Assembly (NCBI GenBank): GCA_035518375.1
Contig: DATIXQ010000117.1
Coordinates: 1 to 64,000 of the forward strand
Length of the DNA stretch: 64,000 nucleotides
Direction of reading: 5' to 3'
Source: DATJLY01 sp035518375
Lineage (GTDB): Bacteria > Pseudomonadota > Alphaproteobacteria > ATCC43930 > CGMCC-115725
Below, in pieces: positions 51,946-60,502 of the stretch; positions within the stretch are counted from its first letter, which is position 1; the number at the start of each line of letters is the position of its first letter. The translations under genes and the position numbers were made by a program. Under the pieces are notes generated by a model. It was not told where the DNA came from. It saw only the letters and a program-made list of their open reading frames with translations, and did no database searches.

Positions 51946-53622
51946 ATGCCCAACGTCTCCGGAAAACGCGCTTTCCTCGAGCTCCTGAAGCAGAACGGCG
52001 TCGAGGTCATATTCGGCAATCCAGGCACGACCGAATTGCCCCTGATGGACGCGCTCGCTGTCGAGGACGAGCTGCGCTACGTGCTGGCGCTGCAGGAGGC
52101 GGCGGTCATGTCGATGGCCGACGGCTATGCCCAGGCGTCGGGCAAGCTCACGGCGGTGAGCCTGCACGTGACGCCCGGCCTCGGCAACGCCATGGGCATG
52201 CTCTACGACGCGCAGAAGGCGGGCGCGCCGCTCATCGTTACCGCGGGCCAGCACGACCAGGGCTTCAACCTGACCGAGCCCATCCTATGGGCCGACCTGC
52301 CGACGATCGCGAAGCCGCTCGTCAAATGGTCGGCCGAGGTGCGCCGCCTCGCCGATCTGCCGCGCATGGTGCACCGCGCGGCAAAGACGGCGCTGGCGCC
52401 GCCGACGGGCCCCGTGTTCCTGTCGCTGCCGGCCGACGTACTGAAGGAAGAGGGCGAGATCGACATGCTGGCGCCGACGCGCGTGGCGCCATACATGCGC
52501 GGCGATCCCGAGGCGGTCGCGAGGGCCGCGGCACTGCTCGCCAAGGCCGAGCGGCCTGTCATCATGGCGGGCGACATCGTGGCGCAGAGCCGCGCGCTCA
52601 ACGAGGTGGTGGCGCTTGCGGAACTATTGGGCGCGCCGGTCTATGCCGAACTCATCCCGAGCACGGCCTCGTTCCCATCCTCGCATCCGCTTTTCCGCGG
52701 TAACATCGCGCGCGTCGCGCCCTCGACGCGGAAAGTCTTCGCCGAGCACGACCTGTTGCTCTCGATCGGTGCTGATCTTTTCTCGCTGTCGCTGCCCTCT
52801 GATCAGGAGGCGCTGCCGCCGGGCTATCCCATCATCCATATCGATGTCGACACTTGGGAGCTCGGCAAGAACTTCCCGACCGAGGTGGCGATCCTCGGCG
52901 ATCCCAAGTTCACCGTGCCCGACCTTACGTCCGCCGTTGGTCAGGCGATGGGCGAGCGCGGCAAGGCGCGTGCGCGCGAAAAGTTCGAACTCGCAAAGCG
53001 CGCCAACCTCGAAGCGCGCGAGACGCTCCGCGCCAAGGCGCGCGACTTGCGCGGCAAGCGCCCTGTGGAGCCGCTCGCTCTCCTTGGCGCGATCGGCGAA
53101 GTCCTGCCGAAGAACGCGGTGGTGATCGAGGAGACGATCTCTTCGAGCAGCGGCCTGCGCAACCTCATCACCGCCGACGATCCGCAAAGCCTCTTCGCGC
53201 TGCGCGGCGGCGGCATCGGCTGGGGCCTGCCGGCGACGATCGGCGCCAAGATCGCGCTGCCCGACCGGCCTGTCGTCGGATTGATCGGCGACGGAAGCGC
53301 CATGTATACGTGCCAGGGCCTGTGGACTGCGGCGCGGTACAAGATCGGCGTGGTGTGGATGATCTTCAACAACCGCTCCTATCGCATCCTGAAACAGCGC
53401 GTGAACGCCATGCGCGGCTTCGCAGCGCAGACCGATCGCTTCGTCGCGATGGACCTCGTCGAGCCCGAGATCGACTATGTCGGCCTCGCGCGCTCGCTCG
53501 GCGTTTCAGCCGACCATGCCGAAAGCGTCGATGATGCAATCGACCTCTTGAAGAAGGGGCTTGGCGGCGGCGCGCCGCTCCTGATCGACGTGGCCTTGGA
53601 CCGCGCCTTCAAGCCGGTGTAA
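51946..53622 (+). CDS. Benzoylformate-decarboxylase-like ThDP enzyme
   Basis: A 558-residue ThDP-dependent 2-oxoacid decarboxylase-like enzyme. Compared from memory with benzoylformate decarboxylase (MdlC), it keeps the GNPGTTELP loop (Ser26 replaced by Thr), the activating Glu51 in LALQEAAVMSMADGYAQAS, His74 in SLHVTPGLGNAMG (position of His70) and the ThDP motif GDGSAMYTC...FNN. The second active-site His (His281 in FRYHQYD) is replaced, the region reading FSLSLPSD. Aryl glyoxylate decarboxylation is plausible but not assured. It follows the M24-like pair closely and its stop overlaps the next gene (TAATG). Confidence 0.8.
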   Translation: MPNVSGKRAFLELLKQNGVEVIFGNPGTTELPLMDALAVEDELRYVLALQEAAVMSMADGYAQASGKLTAVSLHVTPGLGNAMGMLYDAQKAGAPLIVTAGQHDQGFNLTEPILWADLPTIAKPLVKWSAEVRRLADLPRMVHRAAKTALAPPTGPVFLSLPADVLKEEGEIDMLAPTRVAPYMRGDPEAVARAAALLAKAERPVIMAGDIVAQSRALNEVVALAELLGAPVYAELIPSTASFPSSHPLFRGNIARVAPSTRKVFAEHDLLLSIGADLFSLSLPSDQEALPPGYPIIHIDVDTWELGKNFPTEVAILGDPKFTVPDLTSAVGQAMGERGKARAREKFELAKRANLEARETLRAKARDLRGKRPVEPLALLGAIGEVLPKNAVVIEETISSSSGLRNLITADDPQSLFALRGGGIGWGLPATIGAKIALPDRPVVGLIGDGSAMYTCQGLWTAARYKIGVVWMIFNNRSYRILKQRVNAMRGFAAQTDRFVAMDLVEPEIDYVGLARSLGVSADHAESVDDAIDLLKKGLGGGAPLLIDVALDRAFKPV

Positions 53623-54038
53623 TGGCCAACGATCTGGAGCGTGCCAAGTTCTGGCAGGAATTCATCTGCACGAGATGTGATTTCCCGGAACCTGAAAAGC
53701 TTCGCGTGCAGTTCGCTGTCGCTTCGATTACGCGCTTCTGTGATTGCGGTTGCAACAGCTTCGACGTGTCGGTCCCCGCTTCTGCGGACATCGAACCGCT
53801 TGCGACAAAGGCAAGTTCACATCAGGCAGCGTTTTTTGACGCTACCTTTGCGGTTAGCGAGGACGAGTTGCAAACGCTCGAAATTGTTCTTTTTGCCGAC
53901 GAGAATGGAAACCTGTGCGGCGTCGACGTCATGTTTTGCGCAAACGCTTTTCCGGTCCCCGACGTCTTCGACATTCGAGGTGGACCATTCACCGGCATCA
54001 ACCGGGTGCTGAGGAATACAGCGAAAAGCGGGTTATGA
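53622..54038 (+). CDS. Small Cys-rich hypothetical protein of lower GC content
   Basis: A 138-residue cytoplasmic protein with Cys pairs CTRC (about residues 16-19) and CDCGC (about 40-44) that could form a zinc ribbon, then a LEIVLFADENGNLCGVDVMF block. I do not recognise the family with certainty. Its codon use is less GC-biased than that of its neighbours (many TTT, GAA, GCA codons), suggesting separate acquisition. It starts at ATG 53622 overlapping the ThDP enzyme stop by one base, and its stop overlaps the convergent hydrolase stop. Confidence 0.68.
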   Translation: MANDLERAKFWQEFICTRCDFPEPEKLRVQFAVASITRFCDCGCNSFDVSVPASADIEPLATKASSHQAAFFDATFAVSEDELQTLEIVLFADENGNLCGVDVMFCANAFPVPDVFDIRGGPFTGINRVLRNTAKSGL

Positions 54039-54935
54039 TCCGGCGGCACGGTTCACACCGATCTGATCGAGCGCCGCGCGGCCCAGGATACCGAAGGGAT
54101 TGGCGTAGGTCTCGCTCATCTCGAAGTGGTTGTAGTGCTCGCCGACGATGAGCTCGACCTTCTTTCCTGCGGCCTTGAGCGCGGCGGCGAAATCGCGCGA
54201 CTGGCGCTGGAACTCCGGCGTTTCGAGCGTGCCGTATGCGAGGACGAGCGGTGCCGTGATGCGGTCGAGATGGCGGATCGCCGACAATTCTTCCACCATC
54301 TCGTCGGTGAACTTGACGTATTTGCTGCGCGCCGAAAGCCGCACCGGCGCCAGATCGTACATGCCGCTGCCCAGGATCGCTCCCTTGATGAAATTGTCGG
54401 GCGCGCCGTAGTTGCGCCAGTTCGCGATGAGCGCGCAGCTCGCGAGATGCGAGCCCGAGGAATGGCCGCCGATATAAATGCGTGCGGGATCGCCCCCGAT
54501 CTTGGCAGCGTTTTTCCAGACCCACGCGATACCGCGCCGCACCTGCTCCGCCATCGGGAAGAGGCTTCCGCCCGCATCCTGCACGGCGACGAAATCGAGC
54601 GCGACGAAAGCGACGCCCGCGCGAACGAACAGTTCGGCGGGATAGGCATAGTCCGCCGCGGTGCCGGCGCGCCACGCGCCGCCATGGACGAGGACGAAGA
54701 TGGGGGCGTTCGGAGTTTTCACGCGGAACACGTCGAGCCCCTCGACCGCGCTTTCGCCATAGGCATAGTGCTCGGGCGCGCCGAGGCGCTCGCGCACGTC
54801 GTCGCTGAGGCTGCTGCGGCGCGCGCCGAGCTGTTCGCGATTGGGCGCATAGGCCGCCTGGTCATAGGCCGCGTCGAGCTCGGCCTGCGTATAGTTCAGG
54901 AAGACCTTGGGCTCGGCCGAAGCGCGCTGTTGCAT
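54033..54935 (-). CDS. Alpha/beta hydrolase, kynurenine-formamidase/BD-FAE-like
   Basis: A 300-residue alpha/beta hydrolase. The oxyanion motif HGGAW, the nucleophile elbow GGHSSGSH and a C-terminal His in GEHYNHFEM are visible; the usual acidic residue region reads YGTLETPEFQRQS. The pattern is that of arylformamidase or carboxylesterase members. ATG 54935 has GGAG seven bases upstream (a GTG lies at 54938). It is divergent from the acyl-CoA dehydrogenase and overlaps the preceding gene convergently by six bases. The substrate is likely an N-formyl or ester compound. Confidence 0.82.
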   Translation of the reverse strand: MQQRASAEPKVFLNYTQAELDAAYDQAAYAPNREQLGARRSSLSDDVRERLGAPEHYAYGESAVEGLDVFRVKTPNAPIFVLVHGGAWRAGTAADYAYPAELFVRAGVAFVALDFVAVQDAGGSLFPMAEQVRRGIAWVWKNAAKIGGDPARIYIGGHSSGSHLASCALIANWRNYGAPDNFIKGAILGSGMYDLAPVRLSARSKYVKFTDEMVEELSAIRHLDRITAPLVLAYGTLETPEFQRQSRDFAAALKAAGKKVELIVGEHYNHFEMSETYANPFGILGRAALDQIGVNRAAGS

Positions 54936-54975
54936 CACGAAACTCCATCGGGTTCACTGGCGACGGGATTCTAGC

Positions 54976-56142
54976 ATGGAATTCGCGCCGTCGACGACCG
55001 AGCGGGAGGTGGAGGACGCCGTCGGGCGTGTCTGCGCCCGCTTCGGCGACGAATATTGGTTAGGCCGCGACCGCGACGGCGTCTTTCCGCACGAGTTCCA
55101 CGGCGCGATCGCGGCCGGCGGCTGGCTCGGCATCTGCATCCCCGAAGAGTTCGGCGGCGCCGGCCTCGGCATTGCCGAGGCCGCGGTGATGATGCGCACC
55201 ATCGCGCAATCGGGCGCAGCCATGGCCGGCGCCTCCTCGGTGCACATGAACATTTTCGGGCTCAATCCCGTCGTCCGCTTTGGCACGGCGGAGCAGAAGC
55301 AGCGCCATCTGCCGCCGCTTGCGGCCGGCAAAGTGAAAGCGTGCTTTGCCGTCACCGAGCCCAATGCCGGGCTCGACACCGGCGCGATCGAGACGCGCGC
55401 CGAGAAGAAAGGCGCGCGCTATGTCGTGACGGGGCAAAAGGTTTGGACCTCGACGGCGCAAGTCGCGGACACAGTGTTGCTCCTCGCGCGGACGAGCCCG
55501 CGCGATGCGGTGAGGAAGCACACGGACGGGCTCTCGCTCTTCTACACCGCGCTCGACCGCCATTTCGTCGATGTGCGTGAGATCGAGAAGATGGGGCGCA
55601 AAGCGGTTGATTCGAACATGCTTTTCATCGATGGGCTCGAGGTACCGGAAGAGGACCGCGTCGGCGCCGAAGGGCAGGGGTTCGAGATCCTTCTGCACGG
55701 CCTCAATCCCGAGCGCATCCTCGTTGCTGCCGAGGCGGTCGGTATCGGCCATGCGGCCATCGCGCGCGCCGCGTCTTATGCCAAGGAGCGCATCGTGTTC
55801 GGCCGCCCGATCGGCGCGAACCAGGGCGTGCAGCATCCCTTGGCCGAGCGTTGGATGGCGCTCGAGGCCGCGCGTCTCATGGCCGCCAACGCGGCGTGGC
55901 GCTACGACCAGGGGCTTTCCTGCGGCGCCGAGGCGAACGCCGCCAAATATCTCGCGTCGGAAGCGGCGATCCGCGCGTGCGAGACGGCGATGCTGACGTT
56001 GGGCGGCTATGGCTATGCCAAGGAATATCATGTCGAACGCTATCTGCGCGAGGCGATGATCACGCGCCTTGCGCCGGTGACGCCGCAGCTCATCCTGTGC
56101 CACATCGCCGAGCGCGTACTCGGACTGCCCAAATCCTACTGA
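54976..56142 (+). CDS. Acyl-CoA dehydrogenase family protein
   Basis: A 388-residue FAD-dependent acyl-CoA dehydrogenase with the alpha-beta-alpha domain order. Motifs include CFAVTEPNAGLDTGAIETRA, KVWTSTAQVADTVLLLAR and GGYGYAKEYHVERYLREAMIT. At the C-terminus the short-chain base YEGT is replaced by LAPVT, so the catalytic Glu is not there; Glu246 in GLNPERIL lies where isovaleryl- and long-chain-type enzymes carry theirs. Start at ATG 54976. The usual EtfAB and CoA ligase genes are not adjacent. Confidence 0.85.
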   Translation: MEFAPSTTEREVEDAVGRVCARFGDEYWLGRDRDGVFPHEFHGAIAAGGWLGICIPEEFGGAGLGIAEAAVMMRTIAQSGAAMAGASSVHMNIFGLNPVVRFGTAEQKQRHLPPLAAGKVKACFAVTEPNAGLDTGAIETRAEKKGARYVVTGQKVWTSTAQVADTVLLLARTSPRDAVRKHTDGLSLFYTALDRHFVDVREIEKMGRKAVDSNMLFIDGLEVPEEDRVGAEGQGFEILLHGLNPERILVAAEAVGIGHAAIARAASYAKERIVFGRPIGANQGVQHPLAERWMALEAARLMAANAAWRYDQGLSCGAEANAAKYLASEAAIRACETAMLTLGGYGYAKEYHVERYLREAMITRLAPVTPQLILCHIAERVLGLPKSY

Positions 56143-56146
56143 CTTA

Positions 56147-56216
56147 TTGTCATTGCCAGCGAAGCGCAGCAATCTCAGGGGATCGCGTCGTCGCCTCCGG
56201 CTTCTCGCGATGACAA
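56147..56216. repeat. Dispersed palindromic element of the TTGTCATTGC type
   Basis: The ends TTGTCATTGCCAGCGAAGC and (reverse) GCTTCTCGCGATGACAA are imperfect complements around a GC-rich core. This is the layout of the widely scattered intergenic element with ends GTCATTGCGAGCGAAGC in many alphaproteobacteria. It lies between two co-directional genes and carries the stop-to-start region. Confidence 0.65.
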
Positions 56217-56229
56217 AGTGGAGGGAGTG

Positions 56230-57111
56230 ATGCCGTCGAACCTGCGCGTGCCGTTTCCACCAGACCCCAATCCGAAGAAGCCGAAATTCGCGGTGCCGGC
56301 GGGCGCCATCGACACGCATTTCCATGTCATGGGTCCGCCGGAGGTCTTCCCCTTCGTCTCGACCCGCCTCTACACGCCGCCCGCGGCACCGATCGAGCAT
56401 TGGCTGCAGATGTCGAAGGCGATCGGCGTCGAGCGCGGCGTCATGGTCATGCCGGCGGTGCACGGGTTCGACAACCGCGTGATGCATGATGCGCTGGCCA
56501 AGGCCGAGGGACGCTTGAAAGGCATGGTGCGCGCCAATCCGGAGTCGACGGCGGCCGACAACAAGACGCTCAATGGCCAGGGCGTGCGCGGCATCCGCTT
56601 CAACGCGCGGCCCGGCCTTGAGGGACACTACGACCGCGACGAGACGCTGCGCATCGTCTCGCGCATTCGCGACCTGCCGTGGTGCGCGTGCTTTCACATC
56701 GAGGCCGATCTCCTCGTCAAGGAGGCGGAAACGCTACGAAAGCTCGATGTGCCCGTCATCATCGATCATTTCGGGCTGGTCGATCCGAAGAAGGGCGTCG
56801 ATGGGCCGGAATTCCGCGTCGTGCTCGACCTCCTCGGCGAGAAGCACATCTGGATGAAGATCGCGACCGCCGATCGAATGCTTCATGCCGGCGCCGAGTT
56901 CGGCGACATCGTCAAGCTCGCGCGCGCCATCATCGCCAAGGCGCCCGACCGCACCATCTGGGGCACCGATTGGCCGCACGCCTATACTTATAAGCCAGGC
57001 GAGATGATCAATGACGGGGACCTCATGAACATGATGATCGACTTCCCGCCTGATCCGGCCTCGCGCAAGGCGATCCTGGTCGACAACCCCGCGCGCCTCT
57101 TCGGGTTCTGA
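56230..57111 (+). CDS. LigI-like amidohydrolase (2-pyrone-4,6-dicarboxylate hydrolase family)
   Basis: A 293-residue TIM-barrel hydrolase. The N-terminus AIDTHFHVMGPPEVFPFVSTRLYTPPAA strongly resembles 2-pyrone-4,6-dicarboxylate lactonase (DAHCHVFGP...FPY...RRYTPPDA), and further blocks are VIIDHFG and WGTDWPHAY with the terminal acidic residue. Such enzymes open lactones from ring-cleavage pathways. It starts at ATG 56230 after GTGGAGGGAGTG. Its stop is four bases before the 2-hydroxyacid dehydrogenase start. Confidence 0.82.
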   Translation: MPSNLRVPFPPDPNPKKPKFAVPAGAIDTHFHVMGPPEVFPFVSTRLYTPPAAPIEHWLQMSKAIGVERGVMVMPAVHGFDNRVMHDALAKAEGRLKGMVRANPESTAADNKTLNGQGVRGIRFNARPGLEGHYDRDETLRIVSRIRDLPWCACFHIEADLLVKEAETLRKLDVPVIIDHFGLVDPKKGVDGPEFRVVLDLLGEKHIWMKIATADRMLHAGAEFGDIVKLARAIIAKAPDRTIWGTDWPHAYTYKPGEMINDGDLMNMMIDFPPDPASRKAILVDNPARLFGF

Positions 57112-57115
57112 TCCC

Positions 57116-58045
57116 ATGGCGATCCTGCTTGCGCCGATATCCGGCCCCGAAAGCGACTGGCGCGCTCTTCTTGCCAAGGCCTTGCCCGGCCGCGAGGTCC
57201 GCTACTACCCCGAAATCGGCGATCCGGCCTCGATCGATGTCGCGTGCGTTGCGCGCATTCCGCGCGGCTTCCTCGCGAGCCTGCCGAACCTGCGCCTCAT
57301 CTGCTCGCTCTTCGCGGGGCAGGAAGTGCTGCTCGCCGATCCGACGCTGCCGAAGAACGTGCCGATCGTGCGCACCGGCAATACCGATGGCGATCGCTTG
57401 ATGGACGAGAACGCGCTGATGCACGTGTTGCGCCATCACCGCGGGCTCCCCGACTATGCGCTGGCGCAGCAGCGTCACGAATGGGCGAGGAAGCGCGTGC
57501 TGCGCCCGCACGAGCGCACGGTCGGCGTGATGGGGCTGGGGCCGATCGGCCTCGGCGTCGCGCAATGTCTCGCCCGCCACGGCTTCAAGACCGCGGCCTG
57601 GGCGCGCTCGAAGCGCGCGCTCGACGGCATCGAGGTCTTTGCCGGGCGCGGCGAGCTTCCGGCTTTCCTTGGCCGCAGCGAGATCGTCGTGTGCCTCCTG
57701 CCGCTGACGCGGGAGACCGAGAACATCCTCGACCGCGCCGCCTTCGCGGCGATGCCCAAGGGCGGCGCCGTCATCAATCTCGCGCGTGGGCAGCATGTGG
57801 TCGAGGGTGATCTCATGGCCGCGCTCGATGCGGGCCATCTCAATTCCGCGACGCTTGATGTGTTCCGCGAGGAGCCGCTGCCAAAGGAAAGCCCGATCTG
57901 GGCGCATCCGCGCATCACGCTGATGCCGCACGTGTCGCGCCGGCACGACCCGGTCGATATCGCGCCGCGCATCGCCGAGCATGTGGAGCGCCTCGAACGC
58001 GGCGAGCCGCCGCAACAGGTCGTCGACCGCGAGGCCGGCTACTAA
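57116..58045 (+). CDS. D-2-hydroxyacid dehydrogenase, GhrA-like
   Basis: A 309-residue NAD(P)-dependent enzyme. Features: Rossmann motif GVMGLGPIGLGVAQCLA, the catalytic Arg in LARGQHVVEGDL, an FREEP loop with the Glu, and the His in MPHVSRRHD. It resembles glyoxylate/hydroxypyruvate reductase A more than the long PGDH type. It would reduce a 2-oxoacid formed by the upstream lactonase pathway, or oxidise the hydroxyacid; four bases separate the genes. Confidence 0.85.
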   Translation: MAILLAPISGPESDWRALLAKALPGREVRYYPEIGDPASIDVACVARIPRGFLASLPNLRLICSLFAGQEVLLADPTLPKNVPIVRTGNTDGDRLMDENALMHVLRHHRGLPDYALAQQRHEWARKRVLRPHERTVGVMGLGPIGLGVAQCLARHGFKTAAWARSKRALDGIEVFAGRGELPAFLGRSEIVVCLLPLTRETENILDRAAFAAMPKGGAVINLARGQHVVEGDLMAALDAGHLNSATLDVFREEPLPKESPIWAHPRITLMPHVSRRHDPVDIAPRIAEHVERLERGEPPQQVVDREAGY

Positions 58046-58049
58046 GCTG

Positions 58050-58337
58050 CTACTTCTGCGCCTCGTCGGGCTCGGGCTCGGGAATGGGCTTGCGGATGAC
58101 GCGCCACGTGCGCGCGACCGCATTGTCGCACGCGAGCTCGTCCTGCTTTACCTGCACCGCCTTTGTCAGCTCGTTCTTGGCCGGCTTGTAGTTGGGCGAG
58201 GTGCGGCTCATCGCATCGATGTGCGCCTTGAGCGTGGCAAGGTCGTCGGCGCAGTCGGCCCAGGCCGGCGCGGCCGCGCAAAGAGAGGCGAAAACGAGGA
58301 TCGCGCCAAAGCGTGTCACGGCGCAGACAAACGCCAA
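58050..58337 (-). CDS. Small periplasmic hypothetical protein
   Basis: A 95-residue exported protein: signal peptide ending in AAPAWADCAD, then a short alpha-helical region with two Cys (DCADDLATLKAHIDAMSR and ELACDNAVARTWRVIR) and a Pro/Glu-rich tail (KPIPEPEPDEAQK). The two cysteines may form a disulfide. The family is not recognised. It lies leftward, 17 bases after the quinone oxidoreductase gene, and may be the last gene of the arsR-led operon. Confidence 0.68.
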   Translation of the reverse strand: MAFVCAVTRFGAILVFASLCAAAPAWADCADDLATLKAHIDAMSRTSPNYKPAKNELTKAVQVKQDELACDNAVARTWRVIRKPIPEPEPDEAQK

Positions 58338-58354
58338 GATGCCGGCGGAGTTCC

Positions 58355-59278
58355 TCAGGCGGTGAGGACGATCTTGCCCCGTACCCCGGTGCGGCTCATC
58401 TCATAGGCCTCGCCCGCCTGCGACAGCTTCATCACGCGCGCAGCCTGCGGCTTGATCTTGCCATCATCGACAAGCCGCGCGAGCCGCTCGAACAGCGGGC
58501 GCTTGCCGCGAATGTCGGCGCGCGCGATCGTGATGCCGGGGCGCGGCTCGCCCGGCGGCAGGGGCGCGGCCGAGATGTAGACGAGCCGCCCGCCCGGACG
58601 CAACACGGCCTGCGAGCGGCGATGGACCTCGCCGCCCACCGTGTCGTAGACGAGGTCGAGATCCTTGACGCGCGCGGTGAAATCCTCGGCGTCATAGTCG
58701 ATCGCGAGATCGGCGCCGAGCTCGCGGAGGCGCGCGAGGTTGGCGCGCCCCGCGGTGGCCGCGACCCACGCGCCTACGGATTTCGCGAACTGCACGGCAA
58801 TGGCGCCCACCGCGCCCGCGCCGCCATGAATGAGGATGCGCTCGCCACTCTTGAGCTTGCCGGTATCGTCGAGCGAGATCATCGCCGTGGCGGCGGCCAG
58901 CGGCAGCGAGGCCGCCGCGACGTGATCGAGGCTCTTCGGCTTCTTCGCGACAAGCTCCTGGTTCGTCGCCAGGATCTCGCCATGCGCGCCGCCGCGCACC
59001 CCGTCGACGACGCCGAAGACCTCGTCGCCCGCCGTGAAGTCGTGCACGTTGGCCCCGGTGCCAGTCACGACGCCCGAGAAATCGCGGCCCAGCACATAAG
59101 GGAATTTGAGCGCGAGATTGGCTTTGAGATAGCCCTCGCGGATCTTCCAGTCGATCGGGTTGACGCTCGTGGCCTTGACCGTGACGAGCACGTCGTCGGG
59201 CCCCGGCGCGGGCGCGGGTAGCTCGCCGAACGTCACGACGCCGGCGCCGCCATAGGATTGGATGTAGTTCGCTTTCAT
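58355..59278 (-). CDS. NADP-dependent quinone oxidoreductase-like MDR protein
   Basis: A 307-residue medium-chain dehydrogenase/reductase without the structural zinc loop. GroES-like domain about residues 25-110 (DVLVTVKATSVNPIDWKIREG and YVLGRDFSGVV), then the Rossmann motif ILIHGGAGAVGAIAVQFAKSVGAWVAATAGRANLARLRELGADLAIDY. It resembles zeta-crystallin-type quinone reductases. It follows the adenylate cyclase gene by 33 bases in the same direction. Confidence 0.86.
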   Translation of the reverse strand: MKANYIQSYGGAGVVTFGELPAPAPGPDDVLVTVKATSVNPIDWKIREGYLKANLALKFPYVLGRDFSGVVTGTGANVHDFTAGDEVFGVVDGVRGGAHGEILATNQELVAKKPKSLDHVAAASLPLAAATAMISLDDTGKLKSGERILIHGGAGAVGAIAVQFAKSVGAWVAATAGRANLARLRELGADLAIDYDAEDFTARVKDLDLVYDTVGGEVHRRSQAVLRPGGRLVYISAAPLPPGEPRPGITIARADIRGKRPLFERLARLVDDGKIKPQAARVMKLSQAGEAYEMSRTGVRGKIVLTA

Positions 59279-59311
59279 GCGGCCGAAATTATCAGAGCGG
59301 GCGGCCGCTGC

Positions 59312-60502
59312 CTAGCGCTCGGCGGCTCCTGTCTCCTCGGGGAGGCCGAAGACGCGCTGCGCTGCCTCGAGCCCGCGGAGCGAGAAGCGCCCAACCGGGA
59401 CAAGGCCGGGGCAACGCGCAGCGAACTCGGCGGAGGCGAGGAGCGTGCGGCCCAGTTCGCCCGCGAGCTTCTCGATACGTGCGGCGAGGTTGACGGCCGG
59501 GCCGATGCACGTGAAATCGAGCCGCTCCGGCCCGCCGATATTGCCATAGAGCACGGCGCCGATATGAAGCGCGAGACCGAAGCGCACGCGCTCCACGCCT
59601 TCGATAGCGTGTGCCGCCTCAAGCGCAGCAATCTCCGCGCGCGCGGCGCGCGCCGCTGCAAATGCCGCGGCGCAGGCGGAAGCGCCGTCCACGTCTCCGC
59701 CGTCGACCGGGAAGATCGCCAAAAGCCCGTCGCCGATGAATTTCAGCACCTCGCCGCCGTGGCGCGCGATCGCCGGCACCTGCGCGTCGAAGAAGCGGTT
59801 GAGGAGGTCCGTCAGGCGCGTGGGGTCGAGCCGGTCGGCAAGCGCGGTGAAGCCGCGCATGTCGGAGAGCCAGATCGCGGCGTGGATCGTCTCCGTGTCG
59901 CCGCGCCGGATCTGCCCGTGCAGGATGCGCTCGCCGGCATGCGGGCCGACATAGGTGTCGAGCAAATTCCGCGTCGTGCGGCGAAGCGCATAGATCTCGG
60001 CGAGCCGCGCAAGCGCGGGTGCCACGCGTTCGAGCGCGCGCGTCTGCTCGTCGGTGAAGCCGCCCGGCTGTCGCGTCGTCCACGACACTCCGTGAATCTC
60101 GCCGTTCGTGAAGCGCAGCGGGCTCACGAGATAGTCGCTGACGCCGTCCCGAGCGAAGTCGTGGAGCACGTCGAAATCCATCGGACAGCCGGGCTCGCAG
60201 AGGCGCCGGCGCATCGGCGCCGCGGTGCGAAATACGTGCACGACGGGGCTGTTGATGAACTGCTGATCCTGCATGATCTCGAACGGCGCCGCGGTTGTCT
60301 CGACCGGTTTATCCGGCTGCCAAGTGAAGCGCCGGCCTATGATGTTCGGATGGAGCGTGCGCACGAACACCGATACGCGCCAGAGCGGCACGCCGCACGC
60401 TTCGATGCGGCGGCAGAGCTGTTCGAGAATGTCCTCGGCCGTTGCCGCCGTGGGCGCACCCTCGGCGAGCCAGTCGAGGACACTCTCGATGCGGTCGGTC
60501 AT
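59312..60502 (-). CDS. Class III adenylate cyclase with N-terminal sensor region
   Basis: A 396-residue protein. Residues 1-170 form a GAF-like alpha/beta region (FVRTLHPNIIGRRFTWQ, PLRFTNGEIHGVSW); residues about 205-370 are the catalytic domain. Metal Asp214 (SDMRGF) and Asp258 (GDG) and the adenine-specifying Lys254 (VLKFIGDG) with Asp in LDFTCIGPAVN support ATP as the substrate. It overlaps the glutathione transferase gene by 4 bases. No membrane helix is seen, so it is cytoplasmic. Confidence 0.88.
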   Translation of the reverse strand: MTDRIESVLDWLAEGAPTAATAEDILEQLCRRIEACGVPLWRVSVFVRTLHPNIIGRRFTWQPDKPVETTAAPFEIMQDQQFINSPVVHVFRTAAPMRRRLCEPGCPMDFDVLHDFARDGVSDYLVSPLRFTNGEIHGVSWTTRQPGGFTDEQTRALERVAPALARLAEIYALRRTTRNLLDTYVGPHAGERILHGQIRRGDTETIHAAIWLSDMRGFTALADRLDPTRLTDLLNRFFDAQVPAIARHGGEVLKFIGDGLLAIFPVDGGDVDGASACAAAFAAARAARAEIAALEAAHAIEGVERVRFGLALHIGAVLYGNIGGPERLDFTCIGPAVNLAARIEKLAGELGRTLLASAEFAARCPGLVPVGRFSLRGLEAAQRVFGLPEETGAAER

